Shown: piece by piece, positions 1 to 5,562 of the stretch
Layout of the letters: the number at the start of each line of letters is the position of its first letter
How positions within the stretch are numbered: the stretch's first letter is position 1
The notes under the pieces: generated by a model
What the model saw: only the letters and a program-made list of their open reading frames with translations
Databases searched by the model: none
What the model was told of the DNA's origin: nothing
Translations under genes and position numbers: made by a program
Assembly: GCA_029240475.1 (NCBI GenBank)
Contig: JAREAF010000164.1
Location: forward strand, 1 to 6,801
Source: Rhodospirillales bacterium
GTDB taxonomy: Bacteria; Pseudomonadota; Alphaproteobacteria; JAREAF01
Direction of reading: 5' to 3'
DNA length: 6,801 bases

Positions 1-503
1 CCGGGACCGCCCAGCCGGCGCCGCTCCCCGCCACCGGAGAAGACACGGACGCCGCCCTGGCGGACGCCGCCCCGGCGCCCGCGGCGCCCGTGACCGAGCC
101 CACCCAGACGGCCGCGGCGCCCGCGCCCGAGACCTCTTCCACCTCGGCAGGGGCCACCGCCAATCCGGCGGAACCCGCCGCGCCTGCGGCAACGCAGGAG
201 GCCGCCGCGCCCGCTGCCGCCGCTCCGGCCGAACCGGTGCAGCCGGCCGCCGGCGGCAGCTGGAAGATCCAGCTCGCGGCGGTGAAGTCCGAGGACGGCG
301 CGCGCCAGGAATGGGGCCGCATGCAAAGGGCCCATCCGGACCTCCTCGGCGACATGCGGCTGACCGTGCAGCGGGCGGATCTTGGAACGAAGGGCATCTA
401 CTACCGCATTCAGGCGGGTCCGCTGCCGGACCGCACGACGGCCGAGGATGTCTGCTCCGAGCTGAAGGCCTCCAAGCAGCCCTGCCTCGTGGTCAAGCCG
501 TGA
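1..503 (+). CDS. SPOR domain envelope protein, 3' part only
   Basis: The reading frame is open from base 3 to the TGA at 501-503, giving 166 visible codons; the start lies before the window. The GTG at 90 falls inside the low-complexity region and is not the likely start. About 80 residues of Ala/Pro/Glu/Thr-rich linker (bases 3-250) lead to a C-terminal SPOR domain of roughly 83 residues (bases 252-500), recognised from GGSWKIQLAAVKSEDGA, a central YYRIQAGPL strand and the ending CSELKASKQPCLVVKP. SPOR domains bind septal peptidoglycan stripped of stem peptides. Such proteins usually have an N-terminal membrane anchor, not visible here, followed by a periplasmic linker like this one. Two cysteines ten residues apart near the end are often seen in alphaproteobacterial members and could form a disulfide. 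The stop codon overlaps the nagZ start, so the two are probably translationally coupled. The family is clear; the specific role (division or sporulation-like repeat binding) is inferred. Confidence 0.9.
   Translation, partial: GTAQPAPLPATGEDTDAALADAAPAPAAPVTEPTQTAAAPAPETSSTSAGATANPAEPAAPAATQEAAAPAAAAPAEPVQPAAGGSWKIQLAAVKSEDGARQEWGRMQRAHPDLLGDMRLTVQRADLGTKGIYYRIQAGPLPDRTTAEDVCSELKASKQPCLVVKP
46..75 (+). repeat. Two-copy 15-bp tandem repeat in the SPOR linker
   Basis: CGGACGCCGCCCTGG at 46-60 is followed directly by CGGACGCCGCCCCGG at 61-75, which differs at one base. The unit is a multiple of three, so it adds five residues (roughly ADAAL/ADAAP) to the linker without changing frame. It looks like slippage growth in a flexible linker. 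Confidence 0.75.
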
Positions 504-1519
504 CCCTGCCCCCGCGCGCGGTCATATTCGGCTGTGCCGGGTCGGAGCTGACGGATCGGGAACGGCGCTTCTTCGCCGAGGCCGACCCGCTCGGCTTCAT
601 CCTGTTCCAGCGCAACTGCGTCGAGCCGGCGCAGCTCCGCCGGCTCGTCGCCGAGTTGCGCTCCTCCGTGGGACGGGCGGACGCGCCCGTGCTGATCGAC
701 CAGGAGGGCGGGCGCGTGCTGCGCTTGAAGCCGCCGCACTGGCGGGCCGCGCCGGCGCAGGGGCGGTTTGCCGACCTGGCGGGACGCGACCGCGCCAGCG
801 CCCGCGAAGCCGCCTATCTCAACGCCCGCATCCTGGCCGCCGAGCTGGCGGATCTCGGCATCACCGTCGACTGCGCGCCCGTCCTGGACCTCCGCCTGCC
901 GGGTGCACATGAAATCATTGGGGACCGCGCGCTCGGGAGCGAACCGGACCAGGTGGCGGAGCTTGGGCTGGCCGTGGCGCAAGGCCTGCTCGACAGCGGC
1001 GTACTGCCCGTCATCAAGCACATCCCAGGCCATGGCCGTGCGAACGTGGATAGCCATCACGAGCTGCCGGTCGTCGATGTCTCGCGCGAGGTCCTGGAGC
1101 AAACCGATTTCGAGCCGTTCCGCCGGCTTTGCAGCCAGCCTTGGGCGATGACGGCGCATGTGGTCTATCGCGCCGTTGATCCCGAGCGGCCCGCCAGCCT
1201 CTCCCCGCGCGTGATCGAACAGGTGATCCGCGGCTCCATTGGCTTCGACGGGTTCCTCGTCAGCGACGACGTGAACATGAAGGCGCTGAAGGGGGATGTC
1301 GGCGAGCTCTCGCGCACGGCGATCCACGCGGGCTGCGATGCGGTGCTCCATTGCAACGGCGATTTCGCCGAGATGGAGCGCGTGGCGCGCGCGACGCCGC
1401 GCCTTTCCGACCGCGCGCTGGAGCGGCTGTCGCGCGGCAGTGCGATGCTGCCGCAGCGGGCCGAGGAGCTGAACATCGCCGCCGCGCTCGGCCGCATCGA
1501 AACCTTGCTCGCCGCCTGA
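500..1519 (+). CDS. nagZ: Beta-N-acetylhexosaminidase NagZ (GH3)
   Basis: NagZ removes N-acetylglucosamine from GlcNAc-anhydroMurNAc-peptides in the cytoplasm during peptidoglycan recycling. The protein is 339 residues, normal for NagZ, and is one GH3 TIM barrel. Visible motifs are LTDRERRFF and GFILFQRNC near the N-terminus, the substrate loop DQEGGRV at residues 67-73, the NagZ signature KHIPGHGRANVDSHHELP at 173-190, and SDDVNMKAL, whose first Asp (D256) is the expected nucleophile. D184 and H186 match the Asp-His acid/base dyad of characterised NagZ enzymes. The chosen start is the GTG at 500, which overlaps the upstream stop (GTGA). An in-frame ATG at 311 would add 63 residues that only read the SPOR gene out of frame, so it is rejected. 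No strong ribosome binding site is seen, which fits coupling to the upstream gene. In organisms with AmpR/AmpC, NagZ products can induce beta-lactamase; nothing here shows that system. Confidence 0.96.
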   Translation: MTLPPRAVIFGCAGSELTDRERRFFAEADPLGFILFQRNCVEPAQLRRLVAELRSSVGRADAPVLIDQEGGRVLRLKPPHWRAAPAQGRFADLAGRDRASAREAAYLNARILAAELADLGITVDCAPVLDLRLPGAHEIIGDRALGSEPDQVAELGLAVAQGLLDSGVLPVIKHIPGHGRANVDSHHELPVVDVSREVLEQTDFEPFRRLCSQPWAMTAHVVYRAVDPERPASLSPRVIEQVIRGSIGFDGFLVSDDVNMKALKGDVGELSRTAIHAGCDAVLHCNGDFAEMERVARATPRLSDRALERLSRGSAMLPQRAEELNIAAALGRIETLLAA

Positions 1520-1528
1520 AGCACACCC

Positions 1529-2227
1529 GTGGCGCTATCGCTGGACACCACTCTTGAGATCGCCGCCTTTGCCGTGCCCGCGGTGATCGCGATCACCACG
1601 CACGAGGCCGCGCACGGCTTCGTGGCCGACAAGCTCGGCGACGACACGGCGCGGCGGCTCGGGCGCGTGACCTTCAACCCGTTCCGGCACATCGATCTCG
1701 TGGGCACCATCCTGCTGCCGGCGATTCTGCTGATCTCGGGCGCCCGATTCCTGTTCGGCTGGGCCAAGCCCGTTCCGGTCAATTTCCACCGGCTGCGCAA
1801 TCCGCGCCGGGACATGGTGCTGGTCGCGGCGGCCGGCCCGGGGATCAATTTCGCTCTTGCCGTGATCTCGGCGGCGCTGCTGCACTTCACCCCTGTCCTG
1901 TCGCCCGGGCCGGCGGGATGGGTGGGGCTTGGGCTGATTCAGTCCGTGCAGTTCAACCTGATGCTGGCGATCTTCAACATGCTGCCGCTGCCGCCGCTGG
2001 ACGGGGGCCGCGTGGCGATGGGCTTGCTGCCGAACGCGCTCGCCATCCCGCTCGCTCGGCTTGAGAAGTTCGGCATCGTGATCGTGCTTGGCCTTTTTCT
2101 CCTGTTGCCGTATCTGGGCTCCAAACTGGGCTATGATCTGGACCCGTTCGGGGTCCTGATCGGCGGCCCGCTGCAGTGGATGCTCGATCTGGTCACCTGG
2201 ATCACGGGCCATTCGACCGGTGGGTAA
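1529..2227 (+). CDS. M50 site-2-type intramembrane metalloprotease
   Basis: A multi-pass inner-membrane zinc protease of 232 residues. The zinc motif HEAAH lies at residues 25-29 inside the first membrane segment (about 9-30), and the third metal ligand is in PLPPLDGGR at 154-161 (D158). Further hydrophobic segments lie near 57-77, 98-120, 130-152 and 182-200. AAAGPGINF at 100-108 is the conserved segment found before the second motif in this family. It has no PDZ or CBS domain, so it is the compact YwhC/Rip3-core type and not RseP. The GTG at 1529 is the first possible start after the in-frame nagZ stop, and any later start would cut into the catalytic helix. Nine bases separate it from nagZ and six from scpA, so it is almost certainly in the same transcript. 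Family and catalytic residues are clear; the substrate is unknown and cannot be inferred from the neighbours with confidence. Confidence 0.94.
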   Translation: MALSLDTTLEIAAFAVPAVIAITTHEAAHGFVADKLGDDTARRLGRVTFNPFRHIDLVGTILLPAILLISGARFLFGWAKPVPVNFHRLRNPRRDMVLVAAAGPGINFALAVISAALLHFTPVLSPGPAGWVGLGLIQSVQFNLMLAIFNMLPLPPLDGGRVAMGLLPNALAIPLARLEKFGIVIVLGLFLLLPYLGSKLGYDLDPFGVLIGGPLQWMLDLVTWITGHSTGG

Positions 2228-2233
2228 TAGGCG

Positions 2234-3037
2234 ATGACGATCGAAGAGCCGTTCGAGGAGGCGCTGCCGCCGGCGGCGAACGACGATCAGCGGCTGGTGC
2301 TCGACCTCGACGGGTTCGAGGGCCCGATCGACGTGCTGCTGACGCTCGCCCGCGACCAGAAGGTCGATCTGGCGAAGATCTCGATCCTCGAGCTGGCCGA
2401 CCAGTATCTCTCCTTCATCCAGCGCGCCCGGCGGCTCAGGCTCGAGATCGCGGCGGACTATCTCGTGATGGCGGCCTGGCTCGCCTATTTGAAGTCGCGC
2501 CTGCTGCTGCCCGAGCCCGAGGGCGAGGGCGAGCCGACCGGGGCGGAGCTCGCGGCGGCGCTGGCATTCCAGCTGCAGCGCTTGGAAGCGATGCAGCAGG
2601 CCGGCGAGAAGCTGATGGGCCGCCCCCGGCTGGGGCAAGACTTCTTCCGGCGCGGCGCGCCCGAGGCACTGAAGATCGTCTCGCGCGCCGTCTACGATGT
2701 CAGCCTCTACGACCTGCTCAAGGCCTATGGCGATCAACGCGGCCGGCAGACTCGCGACACCGCCCTGCACATCGCGCCTCTGGAGCTCTACTCGATGGAC
2801 GATGCGCTGCGGCGCCTCGGCGAGATGCTGGGCCATGCGCCGGACTGGCGGACGCTGGCCGCGTTCCTGCCCGGCGGCTTGAGAGGGCTGGTCTACCGCT
2901 CGGCGGTCGCCGCGACCTTCGCCGCCTCGCTCGAGCTGGTGCGCTCCGGACGCGCCGAGCTGCGGCAGGACGGCACCTTCGGCCCTATCTATTTGAAGGC
3001 CCGCGAGGGCTCTTCCCAATCCAGCCAGAGCATGTAG
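2234..3037 (+). CDS. scpA: Segregation and condensation protein ScpA
   Basis: ScpA is the kleisin of the bacterial SMC complex; it bridges the two SMC heads and binds an ScpB dimer to organise and separate the chromosome. The protein has 267 residues, within the family range. The N-terminal kleisin signature is FEGPIDVLLTLARDQKVDL at 28-46, followed by ISILELADQYLSF and DYLVMAAWLAYLKSRLLLP at 75-93, which packs on the SMC neck. An acidic linker (PEPEGEGEPTGAE) follows. The C-terminal winged helix that binds the SMC cap lies near 190-255, including FLPGGLRGLVYRSAVAATF. The ATG at 2234 is six bases after the protease stop, with two consecutive in-frame stops (TAA TAG) between them. The upstream ribosome binding site is weak. 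The gene ends in TAG directly against the scpB ATG. Confidence 0.97.
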   Translation: MTIEEPFEEALPPAANDDQRLVLDLDGFEGPIDVLLTLARDQKVDLAKISILELADQYLSFIQRARRLRLEIAADYLVMAAWLAYLKSRLLLPEPEGEGEPTGAELAAALAFQLQRLEAMQQAGEKLMGRPRLGQDFFRRGAPEALKIVSRAVYDVSLYDLLKAYGDQRGRQTRDTALHIAPLELYSMDDALRRLGEMLGHAPDWRTLAAFLPGGLRGLVYRSAVAATFAASLELVRSGRAELRQDGTFGPIYLKAREGSSQSSQSM

Positions 3038-3766
3038 ATGAACGAAGATCGTTTTACGCTCCTGCGCCTCGCCGAGGCGATCCTCTTCGCCACCGCCGAG
3101 CCGGTCGCGCCGGCGGCGCTCGCCCAGCGCCTGCCGGATGGGACTGACGTCAAAGGCCTGGTCGAGGAGCTGAAGGGGCTCTACGCCAATCGCGGCGTCA
3201 ATCTCGTCGAGATCGACGGCCGCTACGCCTTCCGCACGGCTCCCGATCTGGGGCCCAGGCTGCAGATCGAGCGGGAGGTGCCGCGCAAGCTCTCGCGCGC
3301 GGCCATCGAGACCCTGGCCATCATCGCCTATCACCAGCCGGTGACCCGGGCCGAGATCGAAGAAATCCGAGGGGTGGCCCTGTCGAAGGGGACGCTGGAC
3401 ACTCTGATGGAGATCGGCTGGATCGAGCCGAAGGGGCACCGCAAGACCGCCGGCCGGCCCGCCACCTGGCGGACCACGGCGGCCTTCCTCGACCAGTTCG
3501 GGCTGGAGAGCATCGGCGACCTGCCCGGGATCGAGGAGCTGAAGGCGGCCGGCCTGCTGGACGCCCGTCCGGCCATTTCAGCCCTGGGCGCGAGCGCGGC
3601 CGCCGCCTCGCGCCGCATCGACGACCTCGATGAGGAGGCCGAGAAGGCCTCCGAGGGCGAGGAGGAGGAGGCGGTGGATGCGGCCGAGGCGCTCGCCGGG
3701 CTTGCCCCGGCGGAGGGCGAGCGGGCCGAAGCCGAGGCACAAGAGGCCGTCGCGGAGCCGGTTTGA
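3038..3766 (+). CDS. scpB: Segregation and condensation protein ScpB
   Basis: ScpB dimerises and binds the middle of ScpA in the SMC-ScpAB condensin. The protein has 242 residues. Two winged-helix domains cover about residues 5-75 (LLRLAEAILFATAEPV near the start) and 83-170, with the family signature LSRAAIETLAIIAYHQPVT at 86-104, TRAEIEEIRG, then GRPATWRTTAAFLDQFGLES and IGDLPGIEELKAAGLLD. From about residue 185 the protein becomes a disordered Ala/Glu-rich tail of 55-60 residues (IDDLDEEAEKASEGEEEEA), common but variable in alphaproteobacterial ScpB. The ATG directly follows the scpA TAG in the same frame, with no good ribosome binding site, so translation probably depends on ribosomes finishing scpA. 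A perfect 7-bp hairpin (GGAGGCC, loop GAGAA, GGCCTCC; 3634-3652) lies inside the tail coding region and is probably a by-product of the Glu-rich codons. Confidence 0.97.
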   Translation: MNEDRFTLLRLAEAILFATAEPVAPAALAQRLPDGTDVKGLVEELKGLYANRGVNLVEIDGRYAFRTAPDLGPRLQIEREVPRKLSRAAIETLAIIAYHQPVTRAEIEEIRGVALSKGTLDTLMEIGWIEPKGHRKTAGRPATWRTTAAFLDQFGLESIGDLPGIEELKAAGLLDARPAISALGASAAAASRRIDDLDEEAEKASEGEEEEAVDAAEALAGLAPAEGERAEAEAQEAVAEPV

Positions 3767-3773
3767 GCCGGGC

Positions 3774-3793
3774 AAGGGGCCAGGCGCCCTTTT
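3774..3793 (+). terminator. Weak terminator-like hairpin after scpB
   Basis: Eight bases after the scpB stop, AAGGG(G)C can pair with GCCCTT across a five-base loop, with one bulged G, and the downstream arm runs into TTTT at 3790-3793. The T run is short and partly in the stem, so termination would be partial at best. It competes with a second hairpin, GGCGCC at 3783-3788 and GGCGCC at 3798-3803 with a nine-base loop, which has no T run after it. This may mark the end of the SPOR-scpB transcript or just reduce readthrough into tat. Confidence 0.25.
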
Positions 3794-3841
3794 AGAAGGC
3801 GCCGCCCGACCTTAGATATCGTTTGAAAGGCAACGGAGATT

Positions 3842-3876
3842 GCGGCGGGCCGGGCTTTTGCGCCAATATCCGCCGC
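3842..3876 (+). repeat. Inverted repeat in the tatA leader
   Basis: GCGGCGG at 3842-3848 is perfectly complementary to CCGCCGC at 3870-3876, with a 21-base loop that holds the AT-richer stretch CTTTTGCGCCAATAT. It sits about 20 bases before the tatA ribosome binding site. In DNA this GC-rich a seven-base match can arise by chance. I see no convincing sigma-70 promoter in 3767-3910: TAGATA at 3813-3818 is only a weak -10 candidate and lacks a good -35. Confidence 0.35.
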
Positions 3877-3895
3877 CACGCGGCTAGGGACAGGT

Positions 3896-3900
3896 AGGAG
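3896..3900 (+). promoter_or_regulatory. Ribosome binding site of tatA
   Basis: AGGAG, within GGTAGGAGA, lies ten bases before the tatA ATG at 3911. It is the clearest Shine-Dalgarno sequence in the window and supports independent translation initiation of tatA after the 144-base gap. Confidence 0.7.
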
Positions 3901-3910
3901 ACCGCCCGAG

Positions 3911-4147
3911 ATGGGAAGCTTTAGCATTTGGCATTGGCTGATCGTGCTGGCCGTCGTGCTGCTGCTGTTCGGCGGCGGCGGCAAGATCCCCAAGCTCATG
4001 AAGGACATGGGCACCGGCATCAATGCCTTCAAAAAGGGCCTGAAGGAAGAGAAGGGCGCGCCGGACGGCAAGGATGCCGAGACCGCGCGCCTGGAGCGCG
4101 GCGAGGTTGCGTCCTCCGCCGAGCGCAAGGAAACCGTGAAGAGCTGA
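3911..4147 (+). CDS. tatA: Sec-independent translocase subunit TatA
   Basis: TatA polymerises in the inner membrane to form the passage for folded proteins with twin-arginine signal peptides, recruited by substrate-loaded TatBC. The protein has 78 residues, typical of TatA. A short N-terminal segment (MGSFSIWHW) leads to one membrane helix at about 6-20, the hinge motif FGGGGKIP at 20-27 with its conserved Phe-Gly, an amphipathic helix at about 24-44 (KLMKDMGTGINAFKKGL), and a charged soluble tail. The motif order and lack of a glutamate at position 8 make it TatA and not TatB. It opens the tat block, with a good ribosome binding site and 58 bases before tatB. Confidence 0.97.
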   Translation: MGSFSIWHWLIVLAVVLLLFGGGGKIPKLMKDMGTGINAFKKGLKEEKGAPDGKDAETARLERGEVASSAERKETVKS

Positions 4148-4168
4148 GGCTCCTCGCTGCTTCCCGCA

Positions 4169-4187
4169 CGGCCGGGGATCGCGGCCG
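4169..4187 (+). repeat. CGGCCG inverted repeat between tatA and tatB
   Basis: CGGCCG at 4169-4174 and again at 4182-4187 can form a six-base stem with a seven-base loop in the 58-base tatA-tatB spacer. There is no T run after it, so it is not a terminator. TatA is usually needed in large excess over TatB, and a stem at the tatA 3' end could protect its message or slow readthrough; this is inference only. The same hexamer pair occurs before serS. Confidence 0.35.
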
Positions 4188-4196
4188 GCGCCTTCT

Positions 4197-4200
4197 GGAG
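4197..4200 (+). promoter_or_regulatory. Ribosome binding site of tatB
   Basis: GGAG within CTGGAGCGGTA ends five bases before the ATG at 4206 and supports that start. Confidence 0.6.
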
Positions 4201-4205
4201 CGGTA

Positions 4206-4640
4206 ATGCTCGATATCGGCTGGTCTGAAATGGCGGTCATTGCGCTCGTCGCCCTTGTGGTGATCGGGCCCAAGGACCTGCCCAAGGCGATGAAGACGGT
4301 GGCCTTCTGGGTCCGCAAGGCGCGCAAGCTCGCCTCGGAGTTCCATAGCGGCATCGACCAGCTCGTTCGCGAAGCGGAGCTGGAGGAGGCGCGCGATGCG
4401 ATCCGCAGCGCCAGCCAGATGAATCTCGACCGCGCCGTGGAACAGACCATCGACCCGACCGGAGAGGTCAACAAGGCGTTGTCGCCGGCCGACCTTGCCG
4501 ACCTGCCGGACCCGACATCGGAAGAGCCGGTCGATGACCGGCCGGCGCTCGCGCCGGCCGCGTCTCCCGCCGCGCCCGCCGTTGCGCCGCCGACATCGGA
4601 GCCGGTCAAGGCGGAGCCGGTGAAGGCGGAGCCCGCCTGA
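4206..4640 (+). CDS. tatB: Sec-independent translocase subunit TatB
   Basis: TatB pairs with TatC to form the receptor for twin-arginine signal peptides. The protein has 144 residues. MLDIGWSEM carries the conserved polar Glu at position 8, followed by one membrane helix (about 6-20), the hinge motif IGPKDLPKAM at 20-29, and a long charged amphipathic region to about residue 80 (RKARKLASEFHSGIDQLVRE and onward). GPKDLP is the usual alphaproteobacterial form. The rest is a Pro/Ala/Glu-rich tail with no expected fold, ending in the repeat EPVKAEPVKAEPA. Its stop is four bases before the tatC ATG, so tatB and tatC are coupled. Confidence 0.97.
   Translation: MLDIGWSEMAVIALVALVVIGPKDLPKAMKTVAFWVRKARKLASEFHSGIDQLVREAELEEARDAIRSASQMNLDRAVEQTIDPTGEVNKALSPADLADLPDPTSEEPVDDRPALAPAASPAAPAVAPPTSEPVKAEPVKAEPA
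4599..4628 (+). repeat. 15-bp tandem repeat in the TatB tail
   Basis: GAGCCGGTCAAGGCG (4599-4613) is followed by GAGCCGGTGAAGGCG (4614-4628), with one base different, then the partial copy GAGCC at 4629-4633. It encodes EPVKA twice plus EP. A related copy of CCGACATCGGA occurs at 4512-4522 and 4590-4600, so the tail appears to have grown by small in-frame duplications. Confidence 0.8.
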
Positions 4641-4644
4641 CGCC

Positions 4645-5463
4645 ATGGCGACCGTCGACGATCCGGAGAGCGACGACAAGAAGATGCCGCTGCTCGATCA
4701 CCTGATCGAGCTGCGCTCGCGCCTGCTGCGCGCCGTGATCGCGCTGTTCGTGGCCTTCGGCATCTGCTTCTACTTCGCCGAGCCGCTCTACGCCTTCCTC
4801 GTGCAGCCGCTCGCTGAGATCCTGATCGAGAAAGGTCTCGACCGGCGCATGATCTACACGGCGTTGACGGAGGTGTTCTTCACCTATGTGAAGGTCGCGT
4901 TCTTCTTCGGCGCCTTCATCTCCTTCCCGATCTTCGCCACGCAGATCTACAAGTTCGTCGCCCCCGGCCTGTACCGGAACGAGAAGAAGGCGTTCCTGCC
5001 GTTCCTGTTCGCCACGCCGATCCTGTTCTTCCTCGGCGGGGCGATGGTCTATTACCTCGTGCTGCCGATGGCTTGGCGGTTTTTCCTCAGCTTCGAGACC
5101 GCGCCGGTCGAGGGCGGACTGCCGATCCAGCTCGAGGCGAAGGTGGCCGAGTATCTGAGCCTGGTGATGCAGCTCATCTTCGCCTTCGGCATCGCCTTCC
5201 AACTTCCCGTCATCATGACCCTTCTCGCGCGCGCCGGCATCGCGAGTTCCAAAGGCATGGCCGAGAAGCGGCGCTACGCCATCGTCGCCGTCTTCGTCTT
5301 CGCGGCGATCCTGACGCCGCCCGACCCGATCAGCCAGATCACGCTCGCGATCCCGATCATTGTGCTCTACGAGATCTCGATCTGGATGGCCAAGCTGGTC
5401 GAGCGCGATCGCGCCAAGCGCGAGGCGATGATCGAGCAGGAAGTCAACCTGCCGTCGACCTAG
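4645..5463 (+). CDS. tatC: Sec-independent translocase subunit TatC
   Basis: TatC is the polytopic membrane core of the Tat receptor and binds the twin-arginine motif on its cytoplasmic face. The protein has 272 residues with the six-helix pattern (about 28-45, 77-100, 115-140, 168-192, 208-223, 228-247). Signatures are MPLLDHLIELRSRLLRA at 14-30, FVAPGLYRNEKK at 104-115 with the signal-binding Glu (E113, matching E. coli E103), and LTPPDPISQ at 223-231. At the position of E. coli E170 there is Gln (Q186 in FGIAFQLPV), a polar replacement also known in other TatC proteins. The start ATG at 4645 directly precedes the conserved N-terminus, and the four-base gap from tatB shows coupling. With tatA and tatB this gives a complete three-component translocase. 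Confidence 0.98.
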   Translation: MATVDDPESDDKKMPLLDHLIELRSRLLRAVIALFVAFGICFYFAEPLYAFLVQPLAEILIEKGLDRRMIYTALTEVFFTYVKVAFFFGAFISFPIFATQIYKFVAPGLYRNEKKAFLPFLFATPILFFLGGAMVYYLVLPMAWRFFLSFETAPVEGGLPIQLEAKVAEYLSLVMQLIFAFGIAFQLPVIMTLLARAGIASSKGMAEKRRYAIVAVFVFAAILTPPDPISQITLAIPIIVLYEISIWMAKLVERDRAKREAMIEQEVNLPST

Positions 5464-5518
5464 GTGCCACCCCTGATGCCGCGCGCGCACAGTGGCACGG
5501 GAGCTTTCCCGCCGTGCC
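5464..5518 (+). repeat. Overlapping inverted repeats after tatC
   Basis: Directly after the tatC stop, GTGCCAC (5464-5470) is a perfect complement of GTGGCAC (5492-5498). The second arm overlaps GGCACGG (5494-5500), which is a perfect complement of CCGTGCC (5512-5518). A third option, CGGGA (5498-5502) with TCCCG (5507-5511) across the loop GCTT, lies inside the second. The first hairpin and the others share bases and so exclude each other. No T run follows, so this is not a standard intrinsic terminator. It may help to end or stabilise the tat message. Confidence 0.5.
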
Positions 5519-5527
5519 GGGTCCTCC

Positions 5528-5557
5528 TGGACGGGCGAGGGCGGCCGCTCGTATAAC
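5528..5557 (+). promoter_or_regulatory. Candidate serS promoter
   Basis: TGGACG at 5528-5533 (four of six to TTGACA) and TATAAC at 5552-5557 (five of six to TATAAT) are separated by 18 bases. Transcription would start near 5564, giving a leader of about 30 bases to the serS ATG. TATAAC is a rare AT-rich island in this GC-rich gap, which supports the call. That short leader has no clear Shine-Dalgarno sequence. Confidence 0.4.
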
Positions 5558-5562
5558 GGCCG
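5542..5562 (+). repeat. CGGCCG inverted repeat around the serS -10 element
   Basis: CGGCCG at 5542-5547 and 5557-5562 flank a nine-base centre, CTCGTATAA, that contains most of the candidate -10 element. This could be an operator-like site or a chance match in GC-rich DNA. Confidence 0.35.

Noticed and set aside
311..499. Extended N-terminus for NagZ from the ATG at 311
   Set aside because: These 63 codons read the SPOR domain gene out of frame and would give NagZ a non-homologous extension; the GTG at 500 gives a normal length.
410..1351. 313-codon open frame on the minus strand opposite nagZ
   Set aside because: It is antisense to nagZ, which carries all its catalytic motifs; no family features appear in the antisense translation.
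2176..3147. 323-codon plus-strand frame overlapping scpA in another phase
   Set aside because: The translation is Arg/Ala/Gly-rich without motifs, while the overlapping scpA frame is clearly a real gene.
1535..3439. 634-codon open frame on the minus strand across the protease, scpA and part of scpB
   Set aside because: It is the longest open frame but lies fully antisense to three clear genes, is dominated by Arg, Gln, Leu, His and Asp, and has no recognisable domain. Long antisense frames of this kind are expected opposite GC-rich coding DNA.
4606..5490. 294-codon open frame on the minus strand opposite tatC
   Set aside because: Its Arg/Asp/Glu/His-rich pattern is the complement of a hydrophobic membrane protein gene; no domain is seen.
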